The notes under the pieces are model-generated. The model was given only the letters and a program-made list of their open reading frames with translations, was not told where the DNA came from and searched no databases. A stretch of 64,000 nucleotides of DNA from Clavelina lepadiformis (Eukaryota; Chordata; Ascidiacea; Aplousobranchia; Clavelinidae): contig NC_135243.1 in assembly GCF_947623445.1 (NCBI RefSeq), forward strand, positions 4,094,501-4,158,500, read 5' to 3'. Each line of letters starts with the position of its first letter. Positions within the stretch are counted from its first letter, which is position 1. The position numbers were made by a program, and so were the translations under genes. Positions 1-15,865 of the stretch are shown here, in pieces.

Positions 1-2751
1 CGCGAGAAAGCGACTATAACACACATATACAAAGCATATAAAACGATTTACAGTGAGTGTGATAAACATGTCAACAGAAATAATGAATAGTGACTAGGTC
101 AATAAATAGCAGCCGCGGGTAACCAGGCTTTACTTATCGGAGTTTGTAGTTGTTGTTACAAAACAGTCTTCCTTCCACTTTTGCTTTAAAGATCAAACAT
201 AAACATGCGTTAATTTTTTCAAAGAAAAAGAAAAGCATAAACGTTTCATTTTGCTTAAAAATGCTCAGTAAAAACAAAAGCGAAGAATTCAAGCCTCTTC
301 ATAAATTCCAGGAGGATATACCCACGGGAATATGAAAACGTAATCAAATCGATCAGACAAAAAATGCAGAAACAGCAGAAGTAGGACAAGAAATTAGCCT
401 ATCTTGTTCTGATTGGTCAAGTTTGTAAGCCAGCTGCAAGCGTTTGTTTGGAAAATCATTGGCCAAAAAAGCGAACTCCAAAAGACGGGATCTGGAAGAA
501 AAACAACAGAACCTTCGACTTGTAAAAATTACCGGTGCTCAAAACGGTCACAGATTGATGAATGCGTTAGCCTGAATTTACTACGTTTTCTTTGTACTCC
601 ACCGTAACAACTCTTCCGTCTCTTTTACGTTTTTTGCTTTCGTATGACCTCACCATCATTTATGACTACTGTCGGAGTTGCAAGTTCATGTTTTCTGAAG
701 AAAAGAAAGAAATGCTTAGCTACTGCATAACAAGCTAAAGCATGCATCCTAGTTTTGCTGAACTGATAAATATGTAACGAAAGTATGTCACGTGTTATTT
801 ATAGTATCTTATATTATACCATTTTTAATGGTGTAATAAAAAATAATTCTCTACTAGTCTACTACTGTTAACTCTTTAATAGTACTCGTTGTTAAGCGAC
901 CTTATCTTATCAATAGCTTAAAATCTCACCTTTTGTATTCTATGAAAGCCGCTGATAAGTGATTTAAGGAGGTCGGTTTGGTTTTGAGGCGCGGGGCTGT
1001 TTAATAATTTTACGGATTTTACTGATGGTGTCGCGGCTCACCGTGAATGTGGAAAGACAGCCTGGCATTCGAAATTGAGTGGGGGGAACGAAACCAATAC
1101 AATGCTAACATTTTTATAGCTAAACATAACGTGGAACATGATCACAAACAATCAACAGGAAAAAATGATGAAGTTTCATAAAGATGCTTACTGCCAGTTT
1201 GTTAATTTTTTATATTTATCAGCACAGTATAAATCTTTTACGGTTAACTATGCGTTTACATTTAGCGAAGTTGAAAAAACATACGGCCTGTGTAAATGCA
1301 GAATCGGTTACAAGAGCGTAACTTACAAAATACATTACATGATAAATAATTCACGTTAAGTACACATACCGCTACACGTCTTCGTGTCATTACCTCAAGG
1401 CGCGGAGAATGCCGCTGGCACTTCTTACGGAAAATCACAAATACTTTTAGGTATGTGTTTACTAATTAATCGTTTTTGACCATCGAATATTAATTACTCC
1501 GTTAGTTCATTACTACACAAAAATTATGCAAAGAGGGTGTGTTACAATTATAGGCTTGTCTGTGACAAATAAAACTTAATTTCTTACCTGTTGACGTCTG
1601 TAGTTACTACCGAAGCACATAAATAGAGGCATAAAACTATATTGAAAATACGTACCTACAATGAGCTTTGCGATACAGGCCCGGTTTCGGTACCAATAGG
1701 CCTACCCTTCCCGCTTAAATCAAAATTTCTCATGGTTAACTAGCTCTAATTATACTACTGGAATTTGGCCAATCTGAACTAAAAAAAAACAGGCAACCCA
1801 GCCGGAGGTGAAACTATGGAGAAAGCGTGAAAGCTCATGAGAACCTGAACTTCGGACTGTCGTTCATGAGTACCCGAGTCTGAAAGTGTGATGTCAGTGT
1901 GTGATACTCGGCGTAGTGAGTACCACGTACGAAATATGAGACAGGTTCGTCCATTTTCAAGAACGAAAAACCAACCAGAATCCAGCAACAATGCATAGAA
2001 TTGTAGATGTATATGATTGACTGTACTGGTAAGGTTCAATCCCTTTGTTGTTTGTTTCGGTAATTGGCCTATACTCCTGCAAGTAACCAGTTACGTAGAA
2101 CAATTGTGCAAGCATCAATCTTTTATTTACACATCATTCATACTCAATTCAAACGAACGTCAACAATAAGTGATAAAAATGGTACAGAACAAGTTTTTTT
2201 TAAATGTTCAATATCCATACTGCAACATAATTGCAAACGATTGCTTCTACATGTGAAAGCATAAGTTTGTTTTTTGAAATGTTATCAACAGTTGGTGTTA
2301 CACCAGATTTCACGTAGTAAAAATGCTTAAAACAAACATTGATTGACGTCGGCATTTGCGCGTGTTAAGTTTTGTAAATACATATTTTGTTAATTAGAAT
2401 ACACAAATATTCTATGCACAACTTTATATACACGGCTAAAACACATTTGAAAAATATTCTGACATTTAAAAAATTCACACAAATTTAAAGATCATTTTTA
2501 TAAAAATGGTCATAAGACAGATAAAATAAAACATTGTTTTCAGATGGTTTGCAAGCATGACCTCCATAGAACCCCACTGGTATGCGCAGAACAATTACAG
2601 ACAATGAAAATAATTTCACTGGATTTACAAGTGAGATGAAGTATATGCACAATATGAAAATGCAGCACTTGTATGCTAACGTTTCCTACTATTTTTGAAA
2701 CCATCAGTTGAAAGCAAGTTCAGTAACTTTGCAATCCTCACAAAGGATCGT
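1..2751. other. intergenic region downstream of gene A
   Basis: No convincing exon was found on either strand. The short open frames have no splice context and no recognisable motif. The region is AT-rich. It contains one copy of a dispersed repeat (895-1080) and sequence I could not assign. Confidence 0.6.
895..1080 (+). repeat. dispersed repeat, copy 1 (related to 11660-11855)
   Basis: This roughly 185-bp segment matches 11660-11855 in the same orientation. Shared landmarks, in order, are 'atcttatcaatag', 'tatgaaagccg' against 'tataaaagccg', 'aggtcggttt', 'tcgcggctcacc' and 'cagcctggcattcgaaa'. The two copies lie on either side of the gene A plus gene B block. The element class is unknown. 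Confidence 0.7.
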
Positions 2752-5700
2752 TTATTCCGCTTTAGAACGAAAGAAGTTAGAGATTCTCCGAGCAAGCGGT
2801 CTTTTGCACCCAGTGCCTCTATCAGCAGGAGATTCACGTCTGGAGCATGTAGTAATTGAGCAAGGGGCAGGTGTGATTTGTCGCAAGCGGCCTGCGTAAA
2901 ACTAGGATGAGTTTTTCAAAAATTATGCTTCGAACGTCAAGTGTCAGCATCAAATGTTAACACCATTTTTTACAAAGAAAAATCGCCAGTTATTGACGAG
3001 GCCATCCATCACTGAAAACACCGATTCCCGTACACAAAGCCATATGTAAATACACAGTGAACTATAATCCATGATAACACAACTACTCACGTGAGGATAA
3101 GGGGGCGGGGAAAGGAAAGGATTTTGACAGGTAAAGTTTTCCCTTAGTCACACGTGTTAGTTCGTAAGTAAACATTTCAGCTTCATTGTTGAGGTTCATG
3201 TTTTTCGTCGAAATACGGAAAGTTTCTCGCAGGAGAAGTCCTTGTTCAAATATAACATCGCCCGACACAGTCTTTTCAACTGGTTCGACGATGCTTCTTG
3301 GACTTGACAACTTAAGCTTAAGAGATTCACCAGGTCTACACAAAATATTTCGTTATATTAAAAGTTGTTTTTAGTGATTTTCTTGAATTAAACATTTTTG
3401 AAAAATATAACAGTAAATTTTGTAAGCATTTTGGAAATGTATAAAATTAATAACAACTTTTACAAAAATCTTGACAACCTGAATATCAAAAGACCGCTGA
3501 AACCTTCATACTCTTTCAACGAAGCAGTATGATCCATGACTTCATCACGAAATTCCCAGATGAAATAGGGAACGGGTGATTGATTTGGAGGACGGTAACA
3601 CTTGTAGGTGAGTAGTTTGGTGAAAGAGCTCTTATTTCTTCCCAATGTGTTAACTCCTCTTAGCCTGGACAACGCATCAAAACAACGACCGCGTCAACCC
3701 TCCACAAACACAGACACAGACAATAAGATCGAAACTTACAATAATTCCAGAAAAGAAAAAAGAAAATCGTACACTTACCAAGATAAAGAAGAAGTTTTAA
3801 AAGCTAGGAATTGTGAGTAGGTGTGCATGATAACCTCCAAATCATACCACTCTCTGCCGTTTGTACTTGTTTGTGACTATAGCGGAAAAGCAAAAGATAA
3901 ACTTCTAAGCTATATATGGCGTAAAATATGTCGAGCGACCTACTGTAATAGGCAGAGGTGAGTCCAGAAAATAACACATTGGAAGAGCCACGGTTATTTC
4001 CTTCCGAAAATTATGAGATGGAACACAGCCCACAGTTGGGGTGAGAACTTGAACACCAGGTGTCTGTATATAAAAAAGTCCTCGCTTATAAAGATTAGAA
4101 TGCAGTATTATGATGAAAGTGTCAAACAGTGGATAATGCAAAACCTTGGAATGTTCTCTCCCATACAGCATCATAAACAGAAATTCACGTGTGTCCTGTA
4201 AAGCTCCTTCGGGGATCTTGATATAGCCGTCCAGAAACTGGATTGTACCACCCTTTTTGCCAACTATCTGTCAGAAGCAAAAGCAATCGTAAAATCGGGT
4301 TTTCAAAGAATCAGGATAGAAATAATTTCTGTGCTTACTGCGTAAGTTTCGTTGACGTACTGTATTGCAACAGGGGGCAACCAGCATCTGTTCTTTTTGA
4401 CGACGTAACCCAGTTCACATCCTGCAAAACTGCTAGTTAAGCTATGTTAAAGAAAAACCTTTAGCAGACGCAACGGCTTTAATTGCGAACGTTAATGAGG
4501 CAAACGTACTACAAGGAATAAACTATGAAAATATTTTAATTTTACCCAAATAATCATGACATTCTCCCGCCAATGCAGTTAATGGAGGTGGAATGTATTC
4601 TTTTTCCACCGTGCCTACAGAATTTAAAACGAAAATATTATTTCGCATTTTATATTTACAAGACAACAATCGATTTCAGTTTTTGTTAATACCCTACTGC
4701 TGCTCTTGTTAATTTTCATTTATATTATTTTCTTGATTTATTTTAAATTTTTATTTTATTATTATTAGTTTTTATAAAAATTAGGCTATAGACAAATGTT
4801 TTGCATTTGAATTATGGCTTTCGAATGAACGTTTACTTTCAGAACTGGCACGATTCAGTGTTTCTTGAGAAAAGCCGCTGCTACAGGAAATACTTTTTGC
4901 CACAGACGTAGAAGGAAAGTCCTCGCTTCCAAAGTAAACCATTTTTTTTCGGCGTTTTGTTTCAGTTGCATCTTGCGCTGAGTTGTAAAGAAATAATTTA
5001 AAATAATACGCCAAGATAATATTATGCTTCACAATATTGCTACCATTTGGTTGTGAACGGAAAACATCCACGAGGGTCCCTCTTTTAGATACAGACTTTC
5101 GTTGACGGAGAGTAATCATTTTTGAGAGAGCAGATGCTACTTCACGTTGCTTTGGTCCATATAAATCGATTTCTCTTGGGCTTAAAATTTCCACAACTGA
5201 AAAAGTTTTTCAGATTAGCACCATGCTGAGAAAAAGCATTAACAAAATACAAAGATAGTTACGATTATTGGTGAACGTGATATTTTTTTCTGCCAACCAG
5301 TATCACCTACCATCATTTGCGTTCGCATCCACAAGGTGTCCACGAATGAATTTCAACATAACATCTGTCAGCTTGTTGAAAAAGAGAATATCAAAGGAGT
5401 CGTCCGGGATTTCCTCTTTAAGTCGGGTGAAGTTGAGAAATGGGTAGTTAAAAGCTATTAGGCTCCCAAATTGTGTTGGAGTTATAACACAACGGGTGAT
5501 GATTTCATAGGCTACTTGGAAAGCACTGCAAAAATAAAAATTTGAATTAGAAACTGTAACAAAAGTGATCGTTTGAACGTAAAACAAACCTATAAATGTC
5601 TTGGACTTTCTCAAACTTAGGAAGTTGTAAGAAGTCCAAATTATTACGGTTCGAATCGTCATCATCGCAATTCCTTTTCGGGAGTATTCCCCGCCGTATG

Positions 5701-6522
5701 GGTCCTAACTTAACGATCAAATCATGTGTTAGTAAGATGTTGCTGGACTTCACACCACCATGCGCGATTGAAATGGTTTCACTGTAATTGTGCAAATATT
5801 GCAATGCTTTGAATAAATCTAAAAGCATTCGTAGTCTCAGCCACCATGGAATTTCACGACATAAACTTTCCGAACGCAAAAAGGATTCCAGATTTCCACA
5901 TTCAGCAAGCTCAAGTACGATACCGAAAAAGCCAGGCCAGCTTGTCACACCGTAGAAAGCAATGATATTTTCATGGCCGACCGTCTTAAGCTTTTCAGCT
6001 TGAGCAAGCGCTCTAGAATAATGCCAAGTTTAAATTTAATGCCAAGGTTCTCTTGCTTCATCTTTATAGATAATAATAATAATAATAATAATAGTAGTAA
6101 ATAAAGGAGATTGAAAGTTATTGCGCGCTTTATATAACAATCACTCAACGTTATTTAGTTTTTAAATCACTCAAAGATAAAGGTTTTTAATAATTCGCCA
6201 GTACTTTTCCGTCTCTAAATATTTACCACCACCAGAAGCCTGACGAAAACATCATTTAATGTACCTACGAAAAAGCTAAAAAACTAAAGTAGTTCTCAAA
6301 TTTGTAAAATATTAACTAAAACCTTTCAAAACCATCTTCATCCTTCAGGGAAGGATCGTCCGTAGCTGCAGTTGGTTGGCTGGCAAAAACCTTCACAGCC
6401 ACACGGCCCAATTCGGGATGGTCACATTTCTGAATTGTTACTAGTTCCTTCTTACCCAGATGGTCGCCTTTTCCAGTGTAGAATTGAGAGGCAATGTAGC
6501 TGAAAAATTCGCTAAGGGACAT
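2752..6522 (-). CDS. gene A: kinase-like + ZU5 + C-terminal UPA-position protein (13 exons)
   Basis: Exons (high to low): 6323-6522, 5590-6012, 5311-5525, 5044-5196, 4837-4977, 4546-4614, 4339-4421, 4145-4267, 3944-4063, 3779-3876, 3479-3664, 3091-3335 and 2752-2891, about 731 aa. Every junction is GT/AG and keeps frame. Residues 1-280 are TKL/RIPK-like: the lysine sits in VAVKVF, followed by HENII, PWWLR and LQYLHNYS. It is probably catalytically dead: the helix-C Glu is Gln (LAQAEKL), the catalytic loop reads HGGVKSSN, and DFG is replaced by GPI. Exons 7-10 (about 400-541) form ZU5, with GGTIQF, IPEGAL and VLTPTVGCVP. Exons 11-12 (RPPNQ, FEQGLLL) are shared with genes E and F and sit where UPA follows ZU5. 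The tail is polar and arginine-rich. If the 4837 donor (GTAAAC) is not used, exon 5 reads to a stop at 4781 and gives a kinase-only form. The start is supported by the conserved N-terminus (MSLSEFF) and exon-1 length. Confidence 0.82.
6070..6101. repeat. (TAA)n microsatellite
   Basis: A run of AAT/TAA trinucleotides with a few TAG variants lies in intron 1 of gene A. Confidence 0.9.
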
Positions 6523-8995
<2,473 letters not shown>

Positions 8996-10859
8996 TTACA
9001 ATTTCGGTTTACTGGGAACATTTGCTGCTATTGTCGAAACATCATCAGGAGAATCTCCAGCATCGGCTGGTGGGAGAGGATCACCTGAGTTTCTGGCAGA
9101 CTCCGTTTTTTTAATTTTCTTCTCTTGGATATCGTGCCGTAACGAACTTGAATGGTTTTACTTGGAACAGATAATGTCACGTATTTAGTCACAATCACTT
9201 AAAACTGTTATTTTCAATTTTTACGATGGCTATATTGATTACTAGGTGGATACATTTTTCATGAACTGATTAAAAGCAGATATTGACATAAGTTCATTCT
9301 ATCCTTGCGTTTCATCAAGAAATTATAAATTTTGTTGCGGAAAACTTACCCGGTGATTGTGTATAAATGACATCAAGAGACTCTCTTGAATCAGACTCTG
9401 ACCGAAAACGAGACATTTGCTTTGCTATGCTCCATGCTTCCCCAGATTTCTTTAGCGAGTAGAAATTGGTTTCGCCTTTGCTTAACATTCCAACAACTAA
9501 GATTTGAAAACAAATTATTTTCATCTAAATCAAACCACCTTTGTCATTGTAATTTATATATTTTAGATAAAATATTTTGCTAAAACACAAACGATTATAC
9601 GGTTGAAACAGATGACTATTTGACAATAAAAATTTTTTTTCGAAAAGCAAAGTCACGCAGCTACCAGTAATTGCATCTGGTTTCTCCCTAACATTTGCTC
9701 TTGCACATTCCAATGCAACTTCTTTCAGAATCTTAAAGATGGAAGCAGCGTTCGCGTCAGTGCCAAATTCATGTTTACTCTCAAGTTGAATGAGGTTGGT
9801 GATTGGTTGGCCCAAGGAGGTCAAATAACCGAATTCCGTCGGTTTTAGAAAACGGCGGGTAATGATTTCACAGGCTACTTGTGAAGCGCTGCAAACAAAA
9901 AAGTAGTTAGAATAAGGAAACAGCACTAACCATCTACCTCAACCTTACCTGTAAATGTCAAAGAATTTCTGATGTTTAGCAACTTCTATAGCATTTAACC
10001 GAAACCTATCTTTGCTCGGAGCTTTTTTGTCACTGGTGCTGGACATACGGATTGCTTTGAAATCGGTCAATTTAACGATCAACTGTGGGGTTAGTAAGAT
10101 GTTTGCGGATTTCACATCTCCGTGGGCAATTGAAAGTGTGTCGCTGTAATTGTGTAGATACCGCAACGCTTGAAATAATTCAAACAGAAGGCGCTGCCTC
10201 AGCCACCATGGAATGTCCGGTACCTTACTCTTTGCACGCAAGAGTCGATCCAAATTTCCGCAATCGGCCAGTTCCATGACAATACCGGCAAACCCATACC
10301 ACTTTATGACGCCATAATATTGGATGATGTTTTTATGGGTAATGCTCTTAACCTGCTTTGCTTCTTTAAGCATTCTGAAAAAATGATGACAATTTTTAGC
10401 TTGAAGTTTAGTGTTGAAATGAATATCGCATTATAAATTGAAAGTAGTTTTAAGAAACGGTTATTACAGTACTCTATGGTCTTCCTGATCAAATTTATTT
10501 CAATTACAATCGGCGAAAAGTTGATAGAATTTCATCACAATAAGATAATTTAGTTCTAACTTTGTCTTTAACCATTCAGAAACACATTTAAAAATTTTTA
10601 AAGTTTAACAATTTTGTGTTGCCTTTTCTTGGTAAAATGTTTTCGGAAAACATTAGACTTACTTTTCAAATCCTTCATTTTCGTCCTTGTCCCAACAATC
10701 GCAGATCATTATTCTTCGTTTGAAAACTTTGACAACTACGGTTCCTAACCCATCGTGCTCGCATCTTCGAATCGTATACAATGATTTCGTTCTAAAAATG
10801 TCGCCTGTTCCACTGCAGAAGTCTGAGGCGTTGTGGCTTCGAAGTTGGCTGAAAGTCAT
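8996..10859 (-). CDS. gene B: kinase-like protein without ZU5 (5 exons)
   Basis: Exons: 10663-10859, 9949-10374, 9665-9888, 9350-9496 and 8996-9123, about 373 aa. The kinase-like domain fills residues 1-280. B is the least degraded paralogue: lysine in VVVKVF, helix-C Glu in MLKEAKQV, catalytic loop HGDVKSAN with its Asp and Asn, and LTDFK where DFG is expected (Asp and Phe kept, Gly replaced). It has no obvious glycine-rich loop. The last exon gives a Lys-rich then acidic/Pro-rich tail ending at a stop. Its acceptor (ATCCAAG) is weak and was chosen because it keeps phase and gives a basic start like the linker exons of A and E. No ZU5 exon was found downstream before gene A, so this is a short family member. 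It may be an active kinase or a regulator of its pseudokinase relatives. The last exon is the least certain part. Confidence 0.75.
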
Positions 10860-11394
10860 TGTTTGTTGAAGAAATTGGGCAACTGCTTACGTCAATAAGA
10901 ATTTATTGTTGAATTACATTTTCTCTGTAAAGCAAATCACGGTTTACTTATATCTAAGTTCGCAGTAACTAAGTGCAATTACTTAAGTATCCTAATGTGG
11001 TTATAATCCTGACTTATACCAATACAATAACCAATACATAATCTTGTGTAATAGTCTGTACAAAATTTTCGGTAATTGTTCGTAACACCCTGTATGTGTG
11101 TGAACCCAGGGCTTTACTACTGACGAAATTGTATATCTAAGTAATCAAATGACCCACCAGGCTACTGTAAATCTTAACATGACATGACAACAAGCAAGCT
11201 GAAATCTTCCGTTTCTGCAATATGCCAATTCACAGATGAAGAAACTTAAAAAAGAACAGTTCCTGACCAACCATAGGTAATCAGTTACCTATAAATAAAC
11301 TGATTATGCAGCATTAAGCTCTAAAAAACGAGAACAAGTAAACAAGGCAGGACAATCAAAATCTTGCCATTATTCACCGCAAATTACAGATAAA

Positions 11395-11510
11395 GCTTGT
11401 GTAAAGGCAAGCACTCGACTGAAAGAAAAAAATGTGAGAAAACAAAACTAATCAATAGGGCAGCCCCGCGGCATCAGACATGGGTCGTGAAATGTTAAAA
11501 GCAAACAAAG
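11395..11510. repeat. upstream segment shared by genes B and C
   Basis: Shares words with 19975-20095 in the same orientation: 'gagaaaa', 'agctaatcaa' against 'aactaatcaa', 'ggcatca' and 'cgtg(g/a)aatgtt'. Both lie about 450-650 bp upstream of a minus-strand short-form gene (B or C). This suggests the duplication that produced B and C included their 5' flank. Confidence 0.55.
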
Positions 11511-11659
11511 CGAATCTATAGTGGCCTTTGGATAAAGTTTTTCCTTGCCGTTAGTTGTTTTACCTTTTTTATGGTGACTTAATTCTCTAGTGCTTTAATT
11601 ACTTCACGGTGTTTTGGTTTTAGTTGATTAATTGCAATCACCATTGGTTATTTGTGCAC

Positions 11660-11855
11660 TTTTATCTTGTCAATAGTTTGGCACCTTGCCTTCTGTATCC
11701 TATAAAAGCCGTTTGTTAAGAGATTTGAAAAGGTCGGTTTTGGTTTTGGGTCGTGGAGGCTGTTCAATAAAATGAGTTCATTTCTTGGGTTGTACTGATG
11801 GGTTCGCGGCTCACCTTGATTGTGGGGAGGCAGCCTGGCATTCGAAAGCAAGAAT
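11660..11855 (+). repeat. dispersed repeat, copy 2 (related to 895-1080)
   Basis: Same landmarks and orientation as copy 1, including 'gcggctcacc' and 'gcagcctggcattcgaaa'. It is slightly diverged and has small indels. Confidence 0.7.
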
Positions 11856-12492
11856 ATTCGGTTACGCTAATATAATGATTTGAATAACAAATTTTTTATT
11901 AACTCGTTCCAGAATATGACAAGCCTACGACGTTAGCGGCGTGTGGTAAACTGCAACAGCTAAGTGCTTAGATGTTGTCGACGGTAGGGTGGGTTTACTG
12001 CTTAGGGGCTCCTGATCACGTGTATTTATTCAGCAACCTGCACGTGGTACATTAAAGAAAGCGATACTCAAGGTAACTGTTTTAACAAAGCAAACGTATT
12101 CCATATTTTAACATGCAAACATAAAGCCTATCTTACCTATGTAGTATTTTGTACAAGCTCGGTAAGAATATGTTTTTTAACCAAATTTAACTTGTACCAG
12201 TAAAGGTTTCGAAGTTAGTTTAACATTTACAATTGTACAGAGACCAGTGTCGGCAGGTTTACAGTAAAAGATGTAGAGTACTTTTAATTTAGTACAATTA
12301 TAATTATTACTATAATTAAAACAAAGTTACTGTTTATTTGTTTGTTGTTTTATTAACAACAAGCTAATTTTCTTAGTGAAGCGCAGTTGAAGAACGGCTG
12401 AACTCACGAAACCGTTCACAGATTATATTTTCCAAATTTCAGACAGCGACGTAGATGAAATTTTTATTTACTTTCTCATTCATGTGATTACA

Positions 12493-15400
12493 ATGTCTTT
12501 ACACATATTTCAAAATTACGAAGCCTCCGAATTTTTTACCGGTAAAGATGACCACCTGGGAAAAAGAGCAATCGTAAGCATTCGGGAATGTTACCATGAC
12601 ACTTTGGGTCGTGTTGTTGTCAAGGTTTTTAGAAGGTGGAAGGTGCAGGCCAATGTGGTGAGTTCGCCGCCAAGTGAAGATCACGACTTGAAAACGTAAG
12701 TGAAGCGTTGAATTGTTTCCTGCAGATCATGCATATTAAGGAATCGTACATATTAAGCTCCTAGAACTCGATTGTTAAGTTTATTGTAAATAAATATTGT
12801 AATCATCTTTTGCCTGTTTGACCTTTTGGGAAGCTGTCCCGATCATAAAATTTCAATAGTGGTTACAGTCACGTTTTGTTAAGATGTAAGTAGTTATATA
12901 ATGAACATGGAATAAATTAACGTTGGCTTTTTGTCACATTATAACGTTGAAAAAATCTAAACTAGGCAAATTATTTTCAGAATGCTTCGAGAAGCAAAAA
13001 AGCTTAAGATGATGAGCCATGGCAACATCATACGATTTCATGGCGTCACGATGTGGCCTGGTTTTGCCGGGATCATTTTTGAACTTGTTGAATGTGGAAA
13101 TTTGGAATCATTCTTGCGTTCAAAAGAATTGATTCCTTATATTCCGTGGTGGTTGAGAAAGCGCATTTTGCTGGAAATATTTCAAGCGCTAAGTTATTTG
13201 CACAACTACAACGAAAGCACGTCAATTGTGCACGGCAGTCTCAAATCAAGCAACATCTTGCTTACGAAGGATCTCGTCGTCAAATTGAGTGATATGCACG
13301 GAGTTCGCATTCAAGATTGCAATGATCAATATTCGACCTGTGATCGTTTTGGTATCGATCTTTCTGAATTTCTTCAGCAACAAAAGCAGTTTGACATTTA
13401 CAGGTTTTTTTACCACGACTTGTTCAGTTTGTGTTTTCTCAATCGTTTCACTTTTAAGAAGCATTTTTTTCACTTTCACTTTCACTTTCACGGTTTAAGT
13501 ATTGTTTCTTATTTTATTTGTAGTACTTCGCTAGTAGCTTACGAGATCATCACACGTCGTGTGTTCACATCAGCAGAATTCAGTTGCTTTACCTCCTTGA
13601 ACGCTCCGGTAGGACTTTTTACTCGAGTCGATTTTGATGATGACCACTTAAACGAATCTGAGAAAATAATTTTCTATAATTTACGCCGAGTTATGTCTGA
13701 CTGCGGAAAAGAACACGGAGAGCGACTAGACGCGATAAGTGGTTGGTAAACGTTATGATGACATATTGTTTTCTCAGCTGTAATAAGACGTTCTGTTGTA
13801 GATCTTCTTTTATATTATCTTTCTATTTTAAACATACGCTATTATAAAAAAAACAGTTAAAGAGTTTATTCGAAAGTTATTGCATCAACAACCAAAAGTT
13901 GTGGTATGAATTTTTTAGCTGTAAAGAGTTTGGATGGAAAACAAAACCTTTATGAAAGTTTGAAAAGAGATGAAGCAAGGAAAATCGCGCAACCAATTAT
14001 TCGCACCGATTCTGTTTTCAAACAAGAATCTTCCCTTGAAGCATCTTTTGGTAAATATATTATTTCAGCTTAAGCAAAAAAATTGTTCTAGCGCCAACTT
14101 TTAAGCCGACAATTAAAGGTGAAATCTATGAAAATGTGTAATTGTTGTCATTTAGTGGAGAAACAAGAAACGAGCGAGCGCAACTATCCGGAGCCCAGTA
14201 TAGGAAGTGGATTAAGCAGGGCTATAAACGTCCCTAATTACTTACCAATCACACACTGCTATGCTGAATCTATGCTGGATAGCAAATCTCGCCACAGGGA
14301 ACTGTACGAAGAAGAAACACTGGTTGATAATATTTCGTCTCCTGGACTTGATAGAAAAGGTTTGAACAATCCTAAACCTGCCTGCTGTTCACCGATTTGT
14401 GAAAACTCAAGTTTTAGTTAATTAATCCAGTTTTTATCAAATGAGATGCAGACTTATTTTTAACATAAATCAAAATCGTGTTTTCTGTTTATTGACACTT
14501 CGAAGAAGGAAAATCAGAATATGCCTTCACTGAGACGAGGCGATCCAATTCAAATTTAAAAATATTGTGCTTATTTTTTATCATACAATGTGCTAGCAAA
14601 CATAAATCGATTACTATATTATCAATGTTGCATATTGTATTGAAATAAATGCTTAATTTATTTGCCAATCGCAACCAGCTTTAATGTCGTATAATTTTAT
14701 TGAATCTACCATAGAATTTCCAAGCAGCAATGAAGACGTAGCGGTTTGTTCACATTTCGTCCTTGGCCTCCATGAACAAAGTGAAGAAAACATAAAGGAA
14801 GTTGATTCATCTGACAACGCTCTGATTACGTCAGGAAGAGATGATATTCCCAACACGAGGAAAAGAAGTAATTTGGCTTCTTAGCAATTTGTCTGTGTAT
14901 TTTCATTTCTGCTCGCAACAGACTTCTGTACGCTGCCTCTCACCTTGTTGAAAGGCAGTTTATATAATAATGAAGAGTTATAAAGCTTTTTGGTTGCAAA
15001 ATTTCTATTCAATGATCGACTTTGCCAGTAGATCAAATCACATACTGAGTAAAAGAATTTGCAAGCTTGCCGTCATTGCAGCATTATCATTTGTAATTGT
15101 CTTATCATTGTCATTGTCATTATAATTTGTAATTGTTATTGTAATTGTCTTCAAGGAGGAACCAGTGTTAAAGTCTCATCAATGCAAAGGCGTTTCCCAG
15201 CTCCAGAAGATGTATGGTTCGCATTCGAACAATGCACAGTATGTACATTACTTTTCAATTGATATTAAATGAATGAAGGTTTGTGTTTTGTATGACTTTT
15301 TTCTTTGGTACAGATTGTTGATATGGAAGGTGAAAATATTCACTTTGATGAAATTGAAGACTGTGAAATCCTCATCCCACCCGGAGCTCTAGAACGTGCG

Positions 15401-15865
15401 CACGAGTTCAAGTTCGTGTTGCTTTATTTGAAAAAGAATTTCAAGGTTTCAATTTTTCTTATTTAATCACAATGAGCTAATTAACTAATTAACTGCTAAC
15501 TGTTAACTAATTGACCAATTCGTATCATGATAGTAGCAATCAATTAAATTTTACAAAATATGTCTTTTGCAATAGAATCCTGATGTTCAGGTTCTGACAC
15601 CAACACTTGTTTGCGTACCATCAAACAAGTTTTTGAAGAATGTAACCGCAAAACTTCCAACTTGCTACATACCAGAGGAACCTGTTAAAGTTACTGTAAG
15701 CTTCAAGATAAAGTTCGTTCTGTTTTACAGCACATCGAAGCTTAAATTGTTCTACTTTTTCCGCTGCAGACAAGCAAAGACGGTACAGTGTGGCACATTT
15801 TGAAAAATATCTCTCATTACAACTCAAACTACATAGGTTTTGAAACCGACTTTTTATGCTTTTAA
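12493..15865 (+). CDS. gene D: kinase-like + ZU5 protein, truncated C-terminus (11 exons)
   Basis: Exons: 12493-12695, 12981-13403, 13524-13741, 13919-14050, 14092-14118 (tentative), 14156-14359, 14679-14867, 15156-15238, 15314-15445, 15576-15695 and 15770-15865, about 608 aa. It is the only plus-strand member. The start is the ATG opening MSLHIF; an in-frame upstream GTG is not a plausible start. The kinase-like domain keeps lysine (VVVKVF) and helix-C Glu (MLREAKKL), but the catalytic loop is HGSLKSSN and the DFG site is SDMHG, so it is probably inactive. Exons 8-11 encode ZU5 (IPPGAL, VLTPTLVCVP), with exon sizes of 83, 132, 120 and 96 or 67 nt that mirror A, E and F. It then ends (GFETDFLCF, stop) without the two exons that carry the UPA-position module. 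An alternative splice to 16386-16534 would add about 49 residues. Confidence 0.75.
13465..13491 (+). repeat. (TTTCAC)n hexanucleotide repeat
   Basis: About four hexamer units lie in intron 2 of gene D, between the donor at 13404 and the acceptor ending at 13523. Confidence 0.9.
15085..15152 (+). repeat. (TCATTG/TAATTG)n degenerate hexamer repeat
   Basis: A pyrimidine-rich run of TCATTG and TAATTG-like units lies just before the acceptor of gene D exon 8. It probably serves as the polypyrimidine tract. Confidence 0.7.

Larger units (their letters stand above)
10860..12492. promoter_or_regulatory. shared 5' region of divergent genes B and D
   Basis: Genes B (minus) and D (plus) are head to head, with about 1.6 kb between their start codons. 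No coding exon was seen. The interval contains a segment also found upstream of gene C (11395-11510) and a dispersed-repeat copy (11660-11855). I could not identify a TATA box or a specific factor site with confidence. Confidence 0.45.

Noticed and set aside
12484-12492. Upstream start (GTG) for gene D
   Set aside because: Not an ATG. The next Met aligns exactly with the start of all paralogues.
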